From Corbicula japonica (taxonomy: Eukaryota > Mollusca > Bivalvia > Venerida > Cyrenidae): DNA of 64,000 nucleotides. The notes beneath the pieces are model-generated. The model did no database searches. It was not told the DNA's origin and was given only the letters and a program-made list of their open reading frames with translations. The stretch is taken from positions 6,779,380 to 6,843,379 of the forward strand of contig JAZAYU010000010.1 in NCBI GenBank assembly GCA_038501625.1, in the 5' to 3' direction. Below, piece by piece: positions 22,862-35,202 of this stretch. Within the stretch, counting starts at the first letter, position 1. Each line of letters opens with the position of its first letter. Both the position numbers and the translations under genes were made by a program.

Positions 22862-25800
22862 GCCACAAACTATTTCTGTGGATCACGTATTGTCGCTAAA
22901 TGCAGTAGCCTGTAATAGTTGCAATGTCTGGTACCATACTAAATGCATGTACATGCCGTCTGCCATCTACAGAGGGCTAACATCCAACACCAGCAGGGTC
23001 TGCTTTGCCTGCGGCATCCCCAACTTTTCATCAACACTTTTCCTCACTCTATCTGCAGACAGCATAAATACCTCAGTGGCAACAAACAACAACTATAAAA
23101 TTCTGTCTGACGACCCACACTCCAGTGCCGACGACAGTGGATCATGCAGCTTCAGCTCAGTGCCGAGTTCTATAGGATCACCAAGGTGTGCATCTTCCGC
23201 TGTCAAATCTGGATCTCAAACCCCAAAGCCATCCCCTGATTTACTCAGAGCCTTGATTGTAAACTTTCCGAGCATCAGGGCAAAAAGATCTGTCTTCTGG
23301 TTACTGCTGCAAGAAACAGACCCAGATATCATCATTGGGAGTGAAACCTGGCTGTATCCTGCAATTTATGAGAAAGAGGTCCTGCCACAAGGGTATTACT
23401 TGGTATCCAGAAGAGATCGCCCCGAAGATAGGCATGGATGCGTAATAATTGCGGTCAGAGATACTATCACCGGAATTGAGATAAATCTCAATACAAGCGC
23501 CGAGATAGCCGCTGCATCCATTGTTTGTAAAGGCAATGACCCACTGATTATTGTCTCTGCTTACTGCCCTCCAAGCAGCAACATCGAATACATACAAGAA
23601 CTCTGCACACAGATACGTCAACTCCATCTGAAATACCCAGCATCATCAATTTGGTAAGCAGGTGATCTAAACCTACCTGACATCGACTGGGCAACTTGCA
23701 CCATTACAGGAAACAGCTATCCCAGAAACATCAACCAGCATTTTCTTTCCACTATTCACGATAAAAACTTTGAACAGATGATCGACTTCCCAACTAGAGG
23801 AGACAACATCCTAGACCTTTTTCTAACAAACCGACAATCATGATCAAACTACAGCCACCAGAGCAAAACCACCCAAGCGGAAGATCCTACTCTGGAAGAA
23901 TGCTGACACCGCCAACATACACTCAGCCATAAATTCCTTGCTGTGAATTCACCTCCAAGAACCACGCTTCTACTAATATCGACACCCTGTGGAATAATCT
24001 TAGAGACTTTTCATCAACACCATTGAAGCCCACGTGCCATCAAGTTCACTAGGTTCAACCAGCCATGGATGACACGAAAGGCAAAATGTCTCGCCAGAAG
24101 GAAAAAGCGTGCTTATAAAAATGCGAGGATGAGTGGTTCTCAAGATGACCTAGACTACTACAAAACGCTAAAGAAGGAGACGCAAGAAAATGTGTAAATA
24201 CTCCTACAACACATATATCAAAGACATGGTGTCTGACAGAAACCCCCAAAAGATTAATTCTCTGGCAAAGGGAAAAAAGTGTGACAGCAGTGGTGGGTCT
24301 GAGGGTTTGTCCCAAAGTGACGCTTCTTCCAAGGCTACAATACTCAACAGGCAGTTCAGCAGTGTCTTCACAACTGAAAACCAGACAAGCTTATCATCCC
24401 TTAGACCCAGTCCACATCCCGACATGCACGACTTTACCGTTACTGCTAAGGGTGTCATCAAGCTGCTGCGTGCCCTGGACACATACAATGCTGCTGGACC
24501 AGACCAGATCCCCACCAAATTCCCGAAAGACTACGCAGAGGAGCATTCCTCTTCGCTGGCACATATTCCAAGCCTCTCTCAACCAGGGCCAGATACCTAC
24601 AGACTGGAGGCAGGCGAACGTTACCCCAATCTTCAAGAAAGGTGACCGCAGCGATCCTGCCAACTATCGCCCTATATCGCTGGCCTCTGTCTGCAGCAAA
24701 GTCATCGAGCACAGCATTCACAACCAAGTCATGTCACACCTGGAGAGACACAACATCCTCAGTGACCAGGCTTTAGGAAAAGGAGGTCCACTGAAACCCA
24801 GCTCATTCTCACCATCGGGATCCTTGCAAAAGGCTTAGACGCGGGCGAACAAATCGACGCAGTCCTACTAGACTTCAGTAGGGCGTTCGATAAGGTCCCA
24901 CACAAGCGACTGGCGGTAAAGCTGGAATATTATGGAATCAGAGGCAACCTCTTGCAATGGATCCAAAACTTCTTATCCGACAGAACCCAAAAGGTCTTAG
25001 TAGAAGGTAAATCATCAGAGGCCAACCCAGTCACATCAGGTGTACCACAGGGCCCGGTGATCGGACCACTACTGTTCCTTCTATACATGATCTCCCCTGG
25101 AATGTCACCTCCACATCCCGCCTTTTCGCAGACGACGCTCTACTGTACCGTCGGATAAAATCACTTTCGGACACTAAGGCTCTTCAAGACGATCTCGACA
25201 GACTACAACAGTGGGAGAAGGACTGGTTGATATGATTCAACCCAACCAAGTGCGAGGTCATCCGTAATACAAGGAAGAAGAAACCCACAGAGGCAAACTA
25301 CCATATTCACAACACACAACTACAGATTGTGAAGGGTGGCAGATATCTGGGTTTAAACATTGATGAGAAACTGTCATGGAACACCCATGTCTCCGCAACT
25401 GCAAAGAAGGCCAACAACAGCCTTGCCTACCTCCACAGAAACCTGACGAGCTGTCCACAGAGCATCAAGGCCAAGTGTTATCAGATCCTCGTCAGGCCAA
25501 TCACGGAGTATGCCTCCCCTGTCTGGGACCCATACACTGCCACAAACATTGCAGAGCTAGAGACAGTCCAACGCCGTGCAGCTAGATTTGTTAAGAGTGA
25601 TTACCACACCACAAGCAGCACTAGCCAGATGATCACGTCACTAGGCTGGCAGGCCCTCGAGCAGCGGCGTACCAATGCAAAGCAAGTGACAATGTACGGA
25701 GTGGTCAACAATCTAGTTGACATCCCAGCAGAACAGTTTCTCACCCCAACAATCTCCAACATGTCCGCGCGAGGCGCAACCCGGAAATACCTGCTGCCCT

Positions 25801-26072
25801 ACTGTATAACAGATGTCTGCAGATTCTCGTTCTTCCCCTCCGCTGTCAGACTTTGGAACCAGCCCTCAGTCCAGCTCACTGAGGTCGAGAGTGTTGAGGC
25901 CTTCAAGAATGGACTCCCATCAACACTGTAAACCCAATTAACTGCTTTTAACCAATTTGAACTGTTTTTAAACTAGTCACCATGTGAATATTTCGCACCG
26001 CATAGAGCTTTTTACCTAAACAATGTACGACAATGCCCGAGAGGAGATGTAGTACAGTATTGGAAGAAGAAG
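22862..26072 (+). pseudogene. CR1/L2-like non-LTR retrotransposon, degenerate
   Basis: A 5'-truncated LINE. In order: a PHD-like zinc finger (22880-23010; C-N-S-C-N-V-W-Y-H-T-K-C and a later C-F-A-C-G), an apurinic-type endonuclease domain (about 23250-23830, with a conserved A-Y-C-P-P block and G-D-L-N-L-P-D), and reverse transcriptase (24540-25260): P-I-F-K-K-G-D, N-Y-R-P-I-S-L, D-F-S-R-A-F-D-K-V-P-H, S-G-V-P-Q-G and F-A-D-D at 25125-25136. A C-terminal region runs to the stop near 25929, then a 3' UTR ending in GAAGAAGAAG. Breaks include a TAA at 23655-23657 just before G-D-L-N, decay between 23840 and 24190, and frameshifts near 24630, 24770, 25085 and 25140. The finger plus endonuclease plus RT order is typical of CR1/L2-like elements of aquatic invertebrates. 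Not active. Confidence 0.9.
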
Positions 26073-26234
26073 AATTTAATGCATATTGTCAGCTATACGT
26101 ACATCAAAGATTTGCATGCTTTACTTTACGTATATTTGATGATTGCAACATTCGTTTTTATTCATCGTCATTTCTTTTCTTTTTTTTTTTCATTTATATT
26201 TCATCTATTATCAATAAATAACAAAACTTAAATT

Positions 26235-26545
26235 GAGCCTCTTACCTTCGGATAACTGGTCATATTGCGATAGGCTCCAAGCACAAGCTAAGTGAGCGTA
26301 GTCTTTTAACTCTTATAACACCTAAAGAACCGCCTGTTGTTTATTTTATTTATTATGCAGACACTGCTTAATGTTGAATGAAAGTACCCTTTAATTTGAT
26401 TTGTGTCAGGGACAAAAGTGACCAATCAACGTAAAAAAGGAAGAAGAAAAAACATTTCTGTTTTAAACGCCAATAGAAAAATGGGGCTTCTGTAACTGAT
26501 ACTGGAAAAAGAGGATTTAATCTGATGACACTAATTTCGGACAGA
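26235..26545 (+). repeat. dispersed repeat R2, copy 2
   Basis: It aligns with 6225-6625 (GGATAACTGGTCAT, GCGATAGGCTCC, GGGCTTCTGTAACTGATACT). It starts about 160 bp after the LINE end. Whether it is a target or an adjacent element cannot be told. Confidence 0.6.
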
Positions 26546-27415
26546 GAATTATGGACGTTTTAGATACAATATTTCATACAAGGGCGATAAAGTTGTTTTT
26601 TTTTGTTTGTTTTTTTAATGGGATGTTACATAATAAAAAATAATAAATCGTTTATATTGCAACATAAAGTAATGTTTATAATACGAATACTGAATTTTGA
26701 AAGTAATAAAACAATTTATTTTTCTTCAAAGGAAATTTTTACTGGCATTATCGGAAAAAAGGTTTAGAATATACAAAAGCTATCAGTTCTGAGGGTCGGC
26801 GAAAGAGTTGTCAATTTCGGGATGAACATGAAGAATTAACTTCCAGCATATGTATCGCATGTTGATTGTTTTCAATCGGACGTTAAAAAAATTGATTTAC
26901 GTTAGCGCGACGTTAATCGCTGGCTGATGACGTTACGTATTGTATATGCAGTTCAGATTGAGTTAAAATGATTACGTTGATAAATTATCTCGGTATAATA
27001 TGAAGGATGTGCACACATTAAAAAATTTTATATGGAAATTTATGTAAGTAGTTAATACTTTGCAGATTAGTTAAGATATACATTGAACCCCGATAAATAC
27101 CGAATTTCAATCCTCTGATGCAGCTTTCCTTTAACAACTGTCATGTAAGTGTAATGTCCTGAAATACAGATGAAATTGTATCTTTACTGGTTGAATGACC
27201 TGAAAGTAAAATACGCCTGCAACATAACACTTTACACTTAAGTTGTTCAATATCGTTTCTGAATCAATAACTCATAACGGTTGTGCTTATATACGGATAT
27301 GGGGAACGCTATGGGAAAATGGGGTTTTTGGTCATATTCAAAAATATATATTTGTTACTTTATTTGGAAATAACTGTATTTTCTTTTTTTAAATATTGTT
27401 TGCATATATTTGTAC
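26546..27415. other. noncoding stretch, nothing recognised
   Basis: AT-rich with T-runs near 26595-26615. No exon or shared repeat recognised. Confidence 0.4.
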
Positions 27416-27419
27416 ATAT

Positions 27420-27552
27420 TTAGAAAACAAAATGGCACATTTACATCGAAATGAATAGTAAGTAATGTCGTTCGCTCAACTTTATAAAGTCATTTTTAAA
27501 ATCGATATCAAATGTTCGAAGGTACCTTTTCCGGTGATGCGCCCCATATGAA
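27420..27552 (+). repeat. CRE-motif repeat, diverged copy 4
   Basis: Blocks GTCGTTCGCTCAACTTTATA, TGTTCGAAGGTACCTTTTCC and GGTGATGCGCCCCATATGAAG occur in family order. The two TGACGTCA sites of copies 1 and 3 are mutated here (AAGTCATT, GATATCAA). Confidence 0.6.
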
Positions 27553-28535
27553 GATATTTCCGACTGGTAAAATGAAATGCTGAACACGCAGAACCGTATT
27601 TTAAAAAAATAAAAATAAGTTTTGTTAAGGTGAAATGCCTCTTACAAGAATGAGACGTTTCAAACATTTAAGACCAACGACTCAATATAATTATGACAAA
27701 GATGAATACTATTATCACATATATCAAACACAGAAAACGTTGAGACACTACAAGTTTGACTCCCATTCCAAGCATAAAAGTTCCATGAAGTTATAATGTC
27801 AAACTAAGATAAATACCCATATCACAGAAACTGAACGCAAAAAAAAAACACGATTCATCACATAATCGATGAAATGGAAGACATATTGTAATATCATAAG
27901 CTCAGAAATAATTTTAATATAGAAGAAACAAAAAAACATTTACCAAACTGGAAATTTGGGTGGTCATTATCATGGAACAGAGGTGGCAATAATATTGATC
28001 ACTTGCTTTACTTTGCATCAGTCTTTCGCTTACATCGTTAGGTTATATTTTGAACAAGCATGTACAGTTTTTCTAGAGAAATCAATCACCAAAAACGTAT
28101 TTACTCTACAATTATGATTGCGAAAACATCCTAACACCCCAAAATGATAGCTGAAGGCAATGCCAACGAAATTAAAATAACGCTCGATGACCTTCCTGAG
28201 ACCGGACAATTATGTTGGCATGAAACGATGGAAAGATATGGAATGAATAAAAGTACACTTACCAACTTTTCGAAGTATACAACTTCGTACTGAGGCATTA
28301 CTGGCTTGATTTTTAAGTTATTGCTCTAAAACTTTCAATAAAACATGCAATAAATACAAACTGATTTATTAGTAAAACATTATTCAAAAGGACAGACAAC
28401 TGACTGCTAACAATCATTTAGAATACTGGCACCCACAGAATACAAATTCACAACATCAGTTTCTAACGCCTATGACCGACTTTAGCGCGTATTACCGCAC
28501 GTCTACTTGACCTTATTGAGGTAGTACAGTTCTGA
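27553..28535. other. AT-rich noncoding stretch, nothing recognised
   Basis: Short frames only (for example 27482-27667 minus). No family motif or shared repeat. Confidence 0.4.
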
Positions 28536-28539
28536 ATAA

Positions 28540-28712
28540 CCTTTTGTTTGCTCATATGAGAACCTGTTAGGAGGTGAGTGCACACTAGAACCTGGTTTAA
28601 ACCGACAGTGGCAAATTGCTTTGACACTGACCGTTCCAAGGCGACAACCCATCGGGTTCTCATTTGCGTTAATTGTCGCGTCTTTTTGAAATTGACCATT
28701 GTATAACCATGG
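28540..28712 (+). mobile_element. Penelope-like element 3' tail
   Basis: It contains TTTGCTCATATGAGAACCTG, ACCTGGTTTAAACC, AGTGGCAAATTG, GACCGTTCCAAGGCG, GGTTCTCATTTGCGTTAATT and TTTTGAAATTGACCATTGTA, then stops before the pyrimidine-rich end. The 86-codon minus-strand frame over it is a by-product. Confidence 0.8.
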
Positions 28713-29149
28713 ATAACAGTCACAACTTCGTTAAAATATTCTTACAAGCATGAAAAATATCAGGCGGATAATAGTGTTAAATTAGAAAAGTTGTTAAGTG
28801 TAAAAACTTCTTCCTCATTCGCACAACAAGGTAAACAAAGCCATTAATTGTGGGCTGTTGGAAAGCTAAGCGTGGATAGCCCTGAATAATGTACTTTTGG
28901 TAAATTTATATTTTGTTTACCGATGTTTTTACAAAACGATGTGAAGAAACTGATATGGAGTTTTGCCTTATAGGTAGATTGGTATTTTAAACCATTAAAA
29001 CACTGATTAAAAAAACTTGTATTGGGTTAACTGTAAACCTAAACTTTGACACATGCTATCAAAATACAAAAGAACCTTCAGATTAAAACCGACCGAAAGT
29101 GGAAAATAAGAAAACCAAACGTTTAAAATAATATTAAATGGGCCGCCAC

Positions 29150-29830
29150 ACTATGACGTTCTGGTCAATGTTCCCTGAACGCCTCAATCAATCATTTTAT
29201 GAGCGTTATAGAATAAGGATGACACATCTGGCGTGCTACATGTATTAACGTTTGGTCTAACGCATGACTAGCGTGTGTCTAACGCACGAGAAACGTGTAA
29301 CAGCGACCCAGTAATAAACCCATGAAAATATTAGCATTTCCTTACGTGCTACTGGCGTGTTGATGCATGGACGTTCGGGTAACGCTCGAATGACGCTCAG
29401 TTGACGCCAAACGGACGTTCTTTTCACTTCAGTCAAACGCTGCGTGCGCTAGGGGACAGTTCAGCGTTTGTTGACAGGTCGCCAGTGTGGCATTAACTGC
29501 AAAGCAAACGATTTGTTACAAGTAACGCTAGATTAACGCCTAACTAGCGATAGCCAAACGCGTGCAACGCTTAGCGAACGTTAGTTAAACGTTCCACGAA
29601 CCTTCATAAACTTTCTTCAGCGTTTAAAATTACACTCGGAAGAACGCCAGTCTCAGTGAGATCTTGTGTGAATGTTCAAAACTTTTTTTTCCGGACCAGC
29701 TTTCTCCGCTGATTTCCGGCGATCACCGACGTTCGCACAACGCACTTCTGGCGCTATCCCAGCAACCACTAACAACGTTTCCTCCAACATCGTAGAACGC
29801 TGAGCCAGAATGTCAAAGAGTGACGCTTCC
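29150..29830. repeat. CpG/ACG-rich tract of unknown origin
   Basis: AACG, ACGC, ACGTT and CGTT recur every 10-12 bases for about 680 bp (for example 29525-29610: TAACGC, TTAACGCC, AAACGCGTGC, AACGC, GAACGTTAG, AAACGTTCC). The surrounding DNA is AT-rich and CpG-poor. No open frame is conserved and no unit repeats exactly. It could be a degenerate short-period satellite or a foreign segment; I do not recognise it. Confidence 0.5.
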
Positions 29831-30299
29831 ATTAGGTTTTCTATGATTGCTAACGATTACTTATAGAAACAGCTCTTAATCACAATTCGTGGGAAAGAAA
29901 TGTATCATCTTGACCTAAGAAAATTTAAAAAACTTATTCCGATTGAACTTTTAAAATTCTGCGAAAACAGTATTCAGCATAATTGATTAACTATCAACAA
30001 TCTCATAATCTGATTTGATTATTTGATTTCATAATCTCATTTGATCTTACACGCTTCCCGCACACGAGGTAACTGACACCGGAGTATCAACGACCTCAAT
30101 GTTCTTTTCAATGGGCACACGTAAGGTTATAATAACACGACATTCGATACGGTTATGATAATCGTATGGGTGCGTTATGACATTCATAAAATTACATAAA
30201 TAATAGAGGTTGAATTGTTTCGAATCTGAGTGACTCACCTTCGGAATAAAGGTGGTGGAATGTAACGCGAAACCATTGACCTATACTTTGTCATAACAG

Positions 30300-30664
30300 A
30301 TGACTCAATAATTAAACTAGGGTGCGACCGATGGGTTTCCGTAATACGATGCCATCCCTATTGCCCGTGCGCAGTCATATGATACCCTCCCCATTGTTCG
30401 TGCGCAGTCACGCGTCTAGCTCCAGGGCTGCAAGCAGTCTGGTTAGATGACTCATAGGGAAACTAGGGTGGTGCTGATGATGTCATGGGTTTCCGTAATG
30501 CGATGCCAGCCCCCATTGTTCGTGCTCGGTCATATGATACCCTCCCCATTGTCCGTGCGCAGTCCTATGATATCCTCCCCATTGTTCGTGGGCAGTCATA
30601 TGATACACTCCCCATTGTCCATGTGCAGTCATGCGTGCAGCTCCAGGGCTCCAGTCACTCTGGT
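30300..30664 (+). repeat. two-level tandem repeat (34-bp units in a larger duplication)
   Basis: Units of about 34 bp (ATATGATACCCTCCCCATTG, TTCGTGCGCAGTC) occur about twice at 30350-30412 and about four times at 30505-30640. Each cluster has the same flanks: GATGGGTTTCCGTAAT upstream and AGCTCCAGGGCT downstream, so a larger segment was duplicated and the inner array then expanded. Frames at 30447-30730 are translated repeat. Confidence 0.85.
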
Positions 30665-30685
30665 GAAACGATTGTTTCTTACTAC

Positions 30686-30914
30686 TGTTGGTGCACCATA
30701 GAACCTTGTTTAACCCCTAGTGGCAATTAGTTATGCCATTGAGCGTTCCAAGGCGGTAACCCCAAAGGTTCTCTTTTTCGTTAATTGTTTGTGGCGTCTA
30801 ATTTGAATTTGACATACTTATAATAAACATGCTCTATTTTCCTATCTTCTTTTTCGCTGCGCGGGGAGGCTGTGTTTTGTGAGTGTGGTAATTCCCGAAA
30901 TGCATATTTTACTT
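30686..30914 (+). mobile_element. Penelope-like element 3' tail
   Basis: It contains GTTGGTGCACCATAGAACCT, TTTAACCCCTAGTGGCAATT, GAGCGTTCCAAGGCGGTAAC, TTTTTCGTTAATTGTTTGTG, GCGCGGGGAGGCTGTG and a decayed CCCGAAATGCATATTTTAC. It abuts the tandem-repeat array. Confidence 0.8.
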
Positions 30915-32245
30915 TAATAAAACATATCAACTGCGTACTATTTTGACATGCTGCGTCATATTTTAACTCACTTTAACTCACCATGCAGTATGCTACAGGT
31001 AACTACATATTACTTGAATATAAAATCAAGTAATCAAAAGTCGGTGAGTATAATCCAAATATGTTTGACCTTGAGCCTGAAGAAGTGTCACGTCTTATTT
31101 CAACTATTTCAGCAATGCGTAAGTTATATGAAATCGATACTAGGAAGTCATGGCATGTTACCTTGTGCGTACGTAAATGTTTTAAGAAAGTATAAAGTTT
31201 CTCATTCACAAGTTTCTTGCCTGTGTTTAAATCGCCATAAACAATCTAAAAATAGCGCAATTGAAAAGAGGTGCGAAGCGTTTGCAGTTATTAATTGATT
31301 GAGCAAATTCCTAATCAAAGCGTTTGCGAATAGATACAATTCACAAGAAAATTGAACCGGAAACAACACCAATAAAACGCATTTTTTTCAGTGCGACTGT
31401 CAGAGGTTTGCATTTAATCTAAAAACATTGAGGTTACAGAAGAACAAAATAGTTATTCAAGGCATGTAAAAGCCGAAGGCCTTTATGAAAGGTGATACCT
31501 GCGGCAGATACATGTATCATGCGACCAGTTTAATATTGGTCTATATCCATTTACATGTAAACTATGTAATGCTAATATGTTATTCATCTTGGTAATCAAG
31601 TATTGTATATAGACATGTTTTTCCATTTTGTGCTGTATTTGTGACATTATTACACGGCCTCTCAAGGCCGTGTATATTGATATAACGAATTGAGATGTAA
31701 CATGGAGGAGCACGTGACTATTTAGGCTATAGACCACTAAATCAAATCCTATAGACTCCCACTTTAGCAATTCATCAAATTTCGAATTTGCTATTTGGTC
31801 AAGCCTTTAAAATCTTATATTGATTACCAACTTAAAGACATATTATAATCTGACTGTGAAAGTATACAATTTTACGATTTTTTTCGGCTTGCTACTCAAA
31901 TCATATATTTTCCCAACATCATTTTCTTTTTTACCTTTCAATTTCCATTGTTCTCAATCAATTCTGACTTTCTGTAAAAGTGTTTACATGCCGGATCAAC
32001 ATTAATAAGTGGTCTGTAACCATTAATTGTTATCACATTCGAATAAAAGTGGATCCAGACGATGGTTCTCTAAAGCTGTAGATCATGTTTTGGCCAATCT
32101 ATTTACAGCTTTTTGTACCAGTTTCGACATCTGTCGGATAATCAATATTAGTGACTGTTAATCGGTTCGATACATTGCTCATATTAAATAAGTATTTTAC
32201 TTTCGCAATAATAGTAATTTTAGTTTACTTTTCAATATGCGAATT
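30915..32245. other. noncoding stretch with unassigned open frames
   Basis: The 116-codon frame at 30948-31298 and the 95-codon minus frame at 31483-31770 show no domain, no splice context and no coding-like pattern. I leave them uncalled. Confidence 0.4.
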
Positions 32246-32248
32246 GGA

Positions 32249-32416
32249 ACAAATCATTGTGATAACTAACAGGTATGGGCTTAAATTTGCAACTAAATTA
32301 AATGCAAATGAAGCACCAATCATTAAATGCACAAATCATTGTACTTACTAATAGTCATAGGCCTAAATTTGTATCTACATGTAAATTAAATGCAAATGAT
32401 GCATCAAGCATTGTGA
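32249..32416 (+). repeat. 82-bp imperfect tandem duplication
   Basis: Both units start ACAAATCATTGT and share CTAAATTTG, ATTAAATGCAAATGA and a (C/G)ATT end. Unit 1 is 32249-32330 and unit 2 begins at 32331. Confidence 0.75.
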
Positions 32417-32789
32417 AATTTGGTATTATGGTTTCGTTTTGCTAATGTGAACAAGGGCAAATTTTATGTAAACAGGCACCGCATCAGAGAACTGATTTAC
32501 TTCTTAAGTAAATGGCATTTAGGAGCACCTTCTCCTCATAAAATTTCTTTAAAATCGCGCAGCATTTCAAAGTTATGTTACTTCGCATCTTGCTGATTAT
32601 ATTCCCTTTAGATTCAAACCTACGCTATTTGTGTCCAAACTGTACAAGACAGGCATAGGCCTAAACTACCCAACATCTGTCAACTTGATGCCAGAAAGGC
32701 CTATGCCTTAGAAGGGAAGGGTACAGACAAAAGAGGTAAAGCATGATGTAGATTGCTGTTGTTATCAGCCGAAATGAATGAACACGGAT

Positions 32790-33200
32790 AGATCAACGAA
32801 ATTCAAGGAAAACTTACTTCCTACTTTCACTTTCTACTTTCACTTTGAACCAGGAAGTAAGATTTCCTTGAATTTCTTGAAAACCCTAACATTATTTTGA
32901 CGAATTGGCACTAAACATTGTAGACCAGCATATACTTATTTCAGGCATGAGTTGCTTTGGTATATTGTTCATGAATTTCAGAGTTCTCATGCAAACGGTT
33001 TTTCTTTTGTTTTAGTATGTGCTTGGTAATTAGAAAATGAATTAGACTAAATTGAGCTAGCAAACATTTACTACATCCATAGCTAAAAACATTTCTTTAC
33101 TAAAATCTAGGTGGCAATGAGTATTTCCCCCAAAATTCATTTTTGAAATTTTAGCTAGTTTTCGCCATTTGCAATGTTTGCGACCTCTTAAACAGCCAGT
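32790..33200 (+). repeat. dispersed repeat R3, copy 2, with a hairpin at its start
   Basis: It is the fullest copy of the family also seen at 20860 (minus) and 37000. The first part is a hairpin: 32799-32822 (AAATTCAAGGAAAACTTACT...) pairs with 32852-32875. Downstream blocks are GACGAATTGGCACTAAACAT, TTTCAGGCATGAGTTGC, GTATTTCCCCCAAAATTC and TTTTCGCCATTTGCAATG. Confidence 0.7.
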
Positions 33201-34785
33201 TCGCATAGGTCATATACTTACAATTTGTTCTATTTTTATCTGTCTTAAAATGCCACCCATCTTTAATACAATTTTGAATGTACATAACTTTATTTTAAAT
33301 TTAAGTTTAATAGTGTTTGCTACATTCGTATTTCAGTGAGTTAAAATCTTTGTATAACATTTCGCTGATGGTTCTGGTATATTCCTATAACCTATCGTAA
33401 TGGAGTTGGCTGAAACTTTTGAATCTTATTTATTAAAATACAGTTTAGATTATTGGTATCGGGTTAGGTAGGTTTTTTCGCAATAGCTGGACCATTAGGC
33501 ATCAATTCGTTTCATATATTGGTAACTCGGCATGAACAGTGCCTATGCTAATTTACAATTAGAAAAATTATTACCATGATATACATTGAAAAGACAGAAA
33601 TGACCGAAATACATATAAATTTAACATAGAGAAAAGGAATATATTAAAAACATACAAAGCTTACAATATTACTCACAACACTAGAAATGATTCAAAAGCG
33701 TTCAAAATATTAGGAAACAAGATTTTCGTCAAGGTTTGCCTATGAATTTCACATAGTGAAAGCCATTTATTGAATACATACAATTTGTAAGCTCACAGCA
33801 TTACTGGGCAATTGTCAGCTTTATTAATTCATATCTAATTGTTATATTCTATTGAGGATGAAACCAGTGTTTGTTTTTTTAATCCAGAAAAACATGAAAA
33901 TTAAAAAAGCCAATTGTTGACTATTATTCAAACTCAGAACTTCTAACACATACCAGTAGTAGAAAACAATGAAGAAAACATTAATATTAAATACATGTAA
34001 CTATGATAATTGTATAAAAACATAGCCTTTTTTCACTCAGGCACATACAACTTGGGCCTATACAAAAACACAACAATTGCACAAAGGAAATTTCAAATTC
34101 GTCTTTTAATTGATCTGTTGATGGAAGAGATGATTTTGAATTATATCGTAACAAATCATGTAATACTTTATAGTAATGAAAATATATTAAATGTAGATAC
34201 ATTTAACCCCATTTCGCGCTTTGATATAAATTCCGTTCAATTTGAAATAAAATGTGATTGCAAAGACCTACAAATTGTGTATATACATATCAAGTGAAAG
34301 CGTTTCAAAAAGTGGTCCATAAAAATCTGGACTCAGGTTTCCTGAAGTTTCTTTTTAAGACAGCCATTTTTAATTGTGACAATTGACATCGACAACAAAC
34401 ATCACAAATATAAATACAAACTTGACAAATTCATAATTCACCATTATTTGTTGCGTCTAATAGTGTTGGAAGTTCGTTTTGATTTTAAATTTTGTTTCTG
34501 TTATCACGCACATGAACAGATTAATTCTCTGATCATCACATAATGGCCACTGACCTCCAACTGGAAAAATATAGAAATTATAATATCTCAGCAACCAGTG
34601 GATCGATTTTGGAAAAAGCTTTTTAGATCTGTATTCAGTTTCAAAAATGCCTTTGCAATAATAACTTTTTCATATTGCCAGGACTACCCCTTTAGATAAA
34701 CAAAGGTTATCATTAATCAATCCCTTTTAATTATAAAAATAATTATATTTAATATTTTAAAACAAGAATCTTCTGTTAACGGGAT
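33201..34785. other. noncoding stretch, nothing recognised
   Basis: AT-rich. A 95-codon frame at 34010-34297 (+) overlaps a 71-codon frame on the other strand; neither has a motif. Confidence 0.4.
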
Positions 34786-34860
34786 AGCATAAGGGAGGCT
34801 ACTGTGAAAGTCATAAAACTAAACATATAATACAAGCATTATCTCCATTCCAATAATTAT

Positions 34861-34894
<34 letters not shown>

Positions 34895-34980
34895 CCAATT
34901 AATTAATAAATCAATCAATCGATAAAACATCAACATCATTATTTTCATCGTCAACATCATTATCATCATCAAAAAAATAA
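34861..34980 (+). repeat. (AATC)n microsatellite and ATC-rich tail
   Basis: Interrupted AATC tetranucleotides at 34861-34922, followed by ATC/AAC-rich triplets to about 34980. Just upstream, 34790-34860 shares ACAAGCATTATCTCCA with 21380-21400. Confidence 0.85.
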
Positions 34981-35066
34981 CAAGCAAGTGATTAAACATT
35001 TAAAATGAACTACTTAATAACTATGATATAGTCTTCAGCATGTATAAAACTTACAAACCAGAGCCC

Positions 35067-35202
35067 AATATCATAAAACTAAGTTTTGAGATCAGTCTCA
35101 AATCTCAAGGATCTGATTGGCTGAAATGGCGACTGGTCGCCATTTCAGCCGATCAGATGCTTGAGATTTGAGACTGATCTCCAGATTTAGTTTTATGATA
35201 TT
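35067..35202. mobile_element. 136-bp palindromic fold-back MITE, copy 4
   Basis: Same length as the others but with a distinct subfamily signature: ATATCATAAAACTAAG at the ends instead of GGTTATAAAGCTGAG, and CTGG at the centre instead of CCAG. Flanks (AGAGCCC... and ...GAGCACTG) correspond to those of the other copies. Confidence 0.9.

Noticed and set aside
24055..25585. Several minus-strand and alternate plus-strand frames
   Set aside because: Shadows of the GC-richer LINE reverse transcriptase region.
30300..30664. CRISPR-like array
   Set aside because: Units are contiguous tandem repeats without unique spacers, in a eukaryotic context.
30447..30730. 84- and 81-codon frames with internal repeats
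   Set aside because: Repeat content comes from the 34-bp tandem array. Two overlapping frames are equally open, which argues against coding constraint.
30948..31298. 116-codon plus-strand frame as a gene
   Set aside because: No domain, no splice sites in phase and ordinary AT-rich composition. It directly follows a PLE tail.
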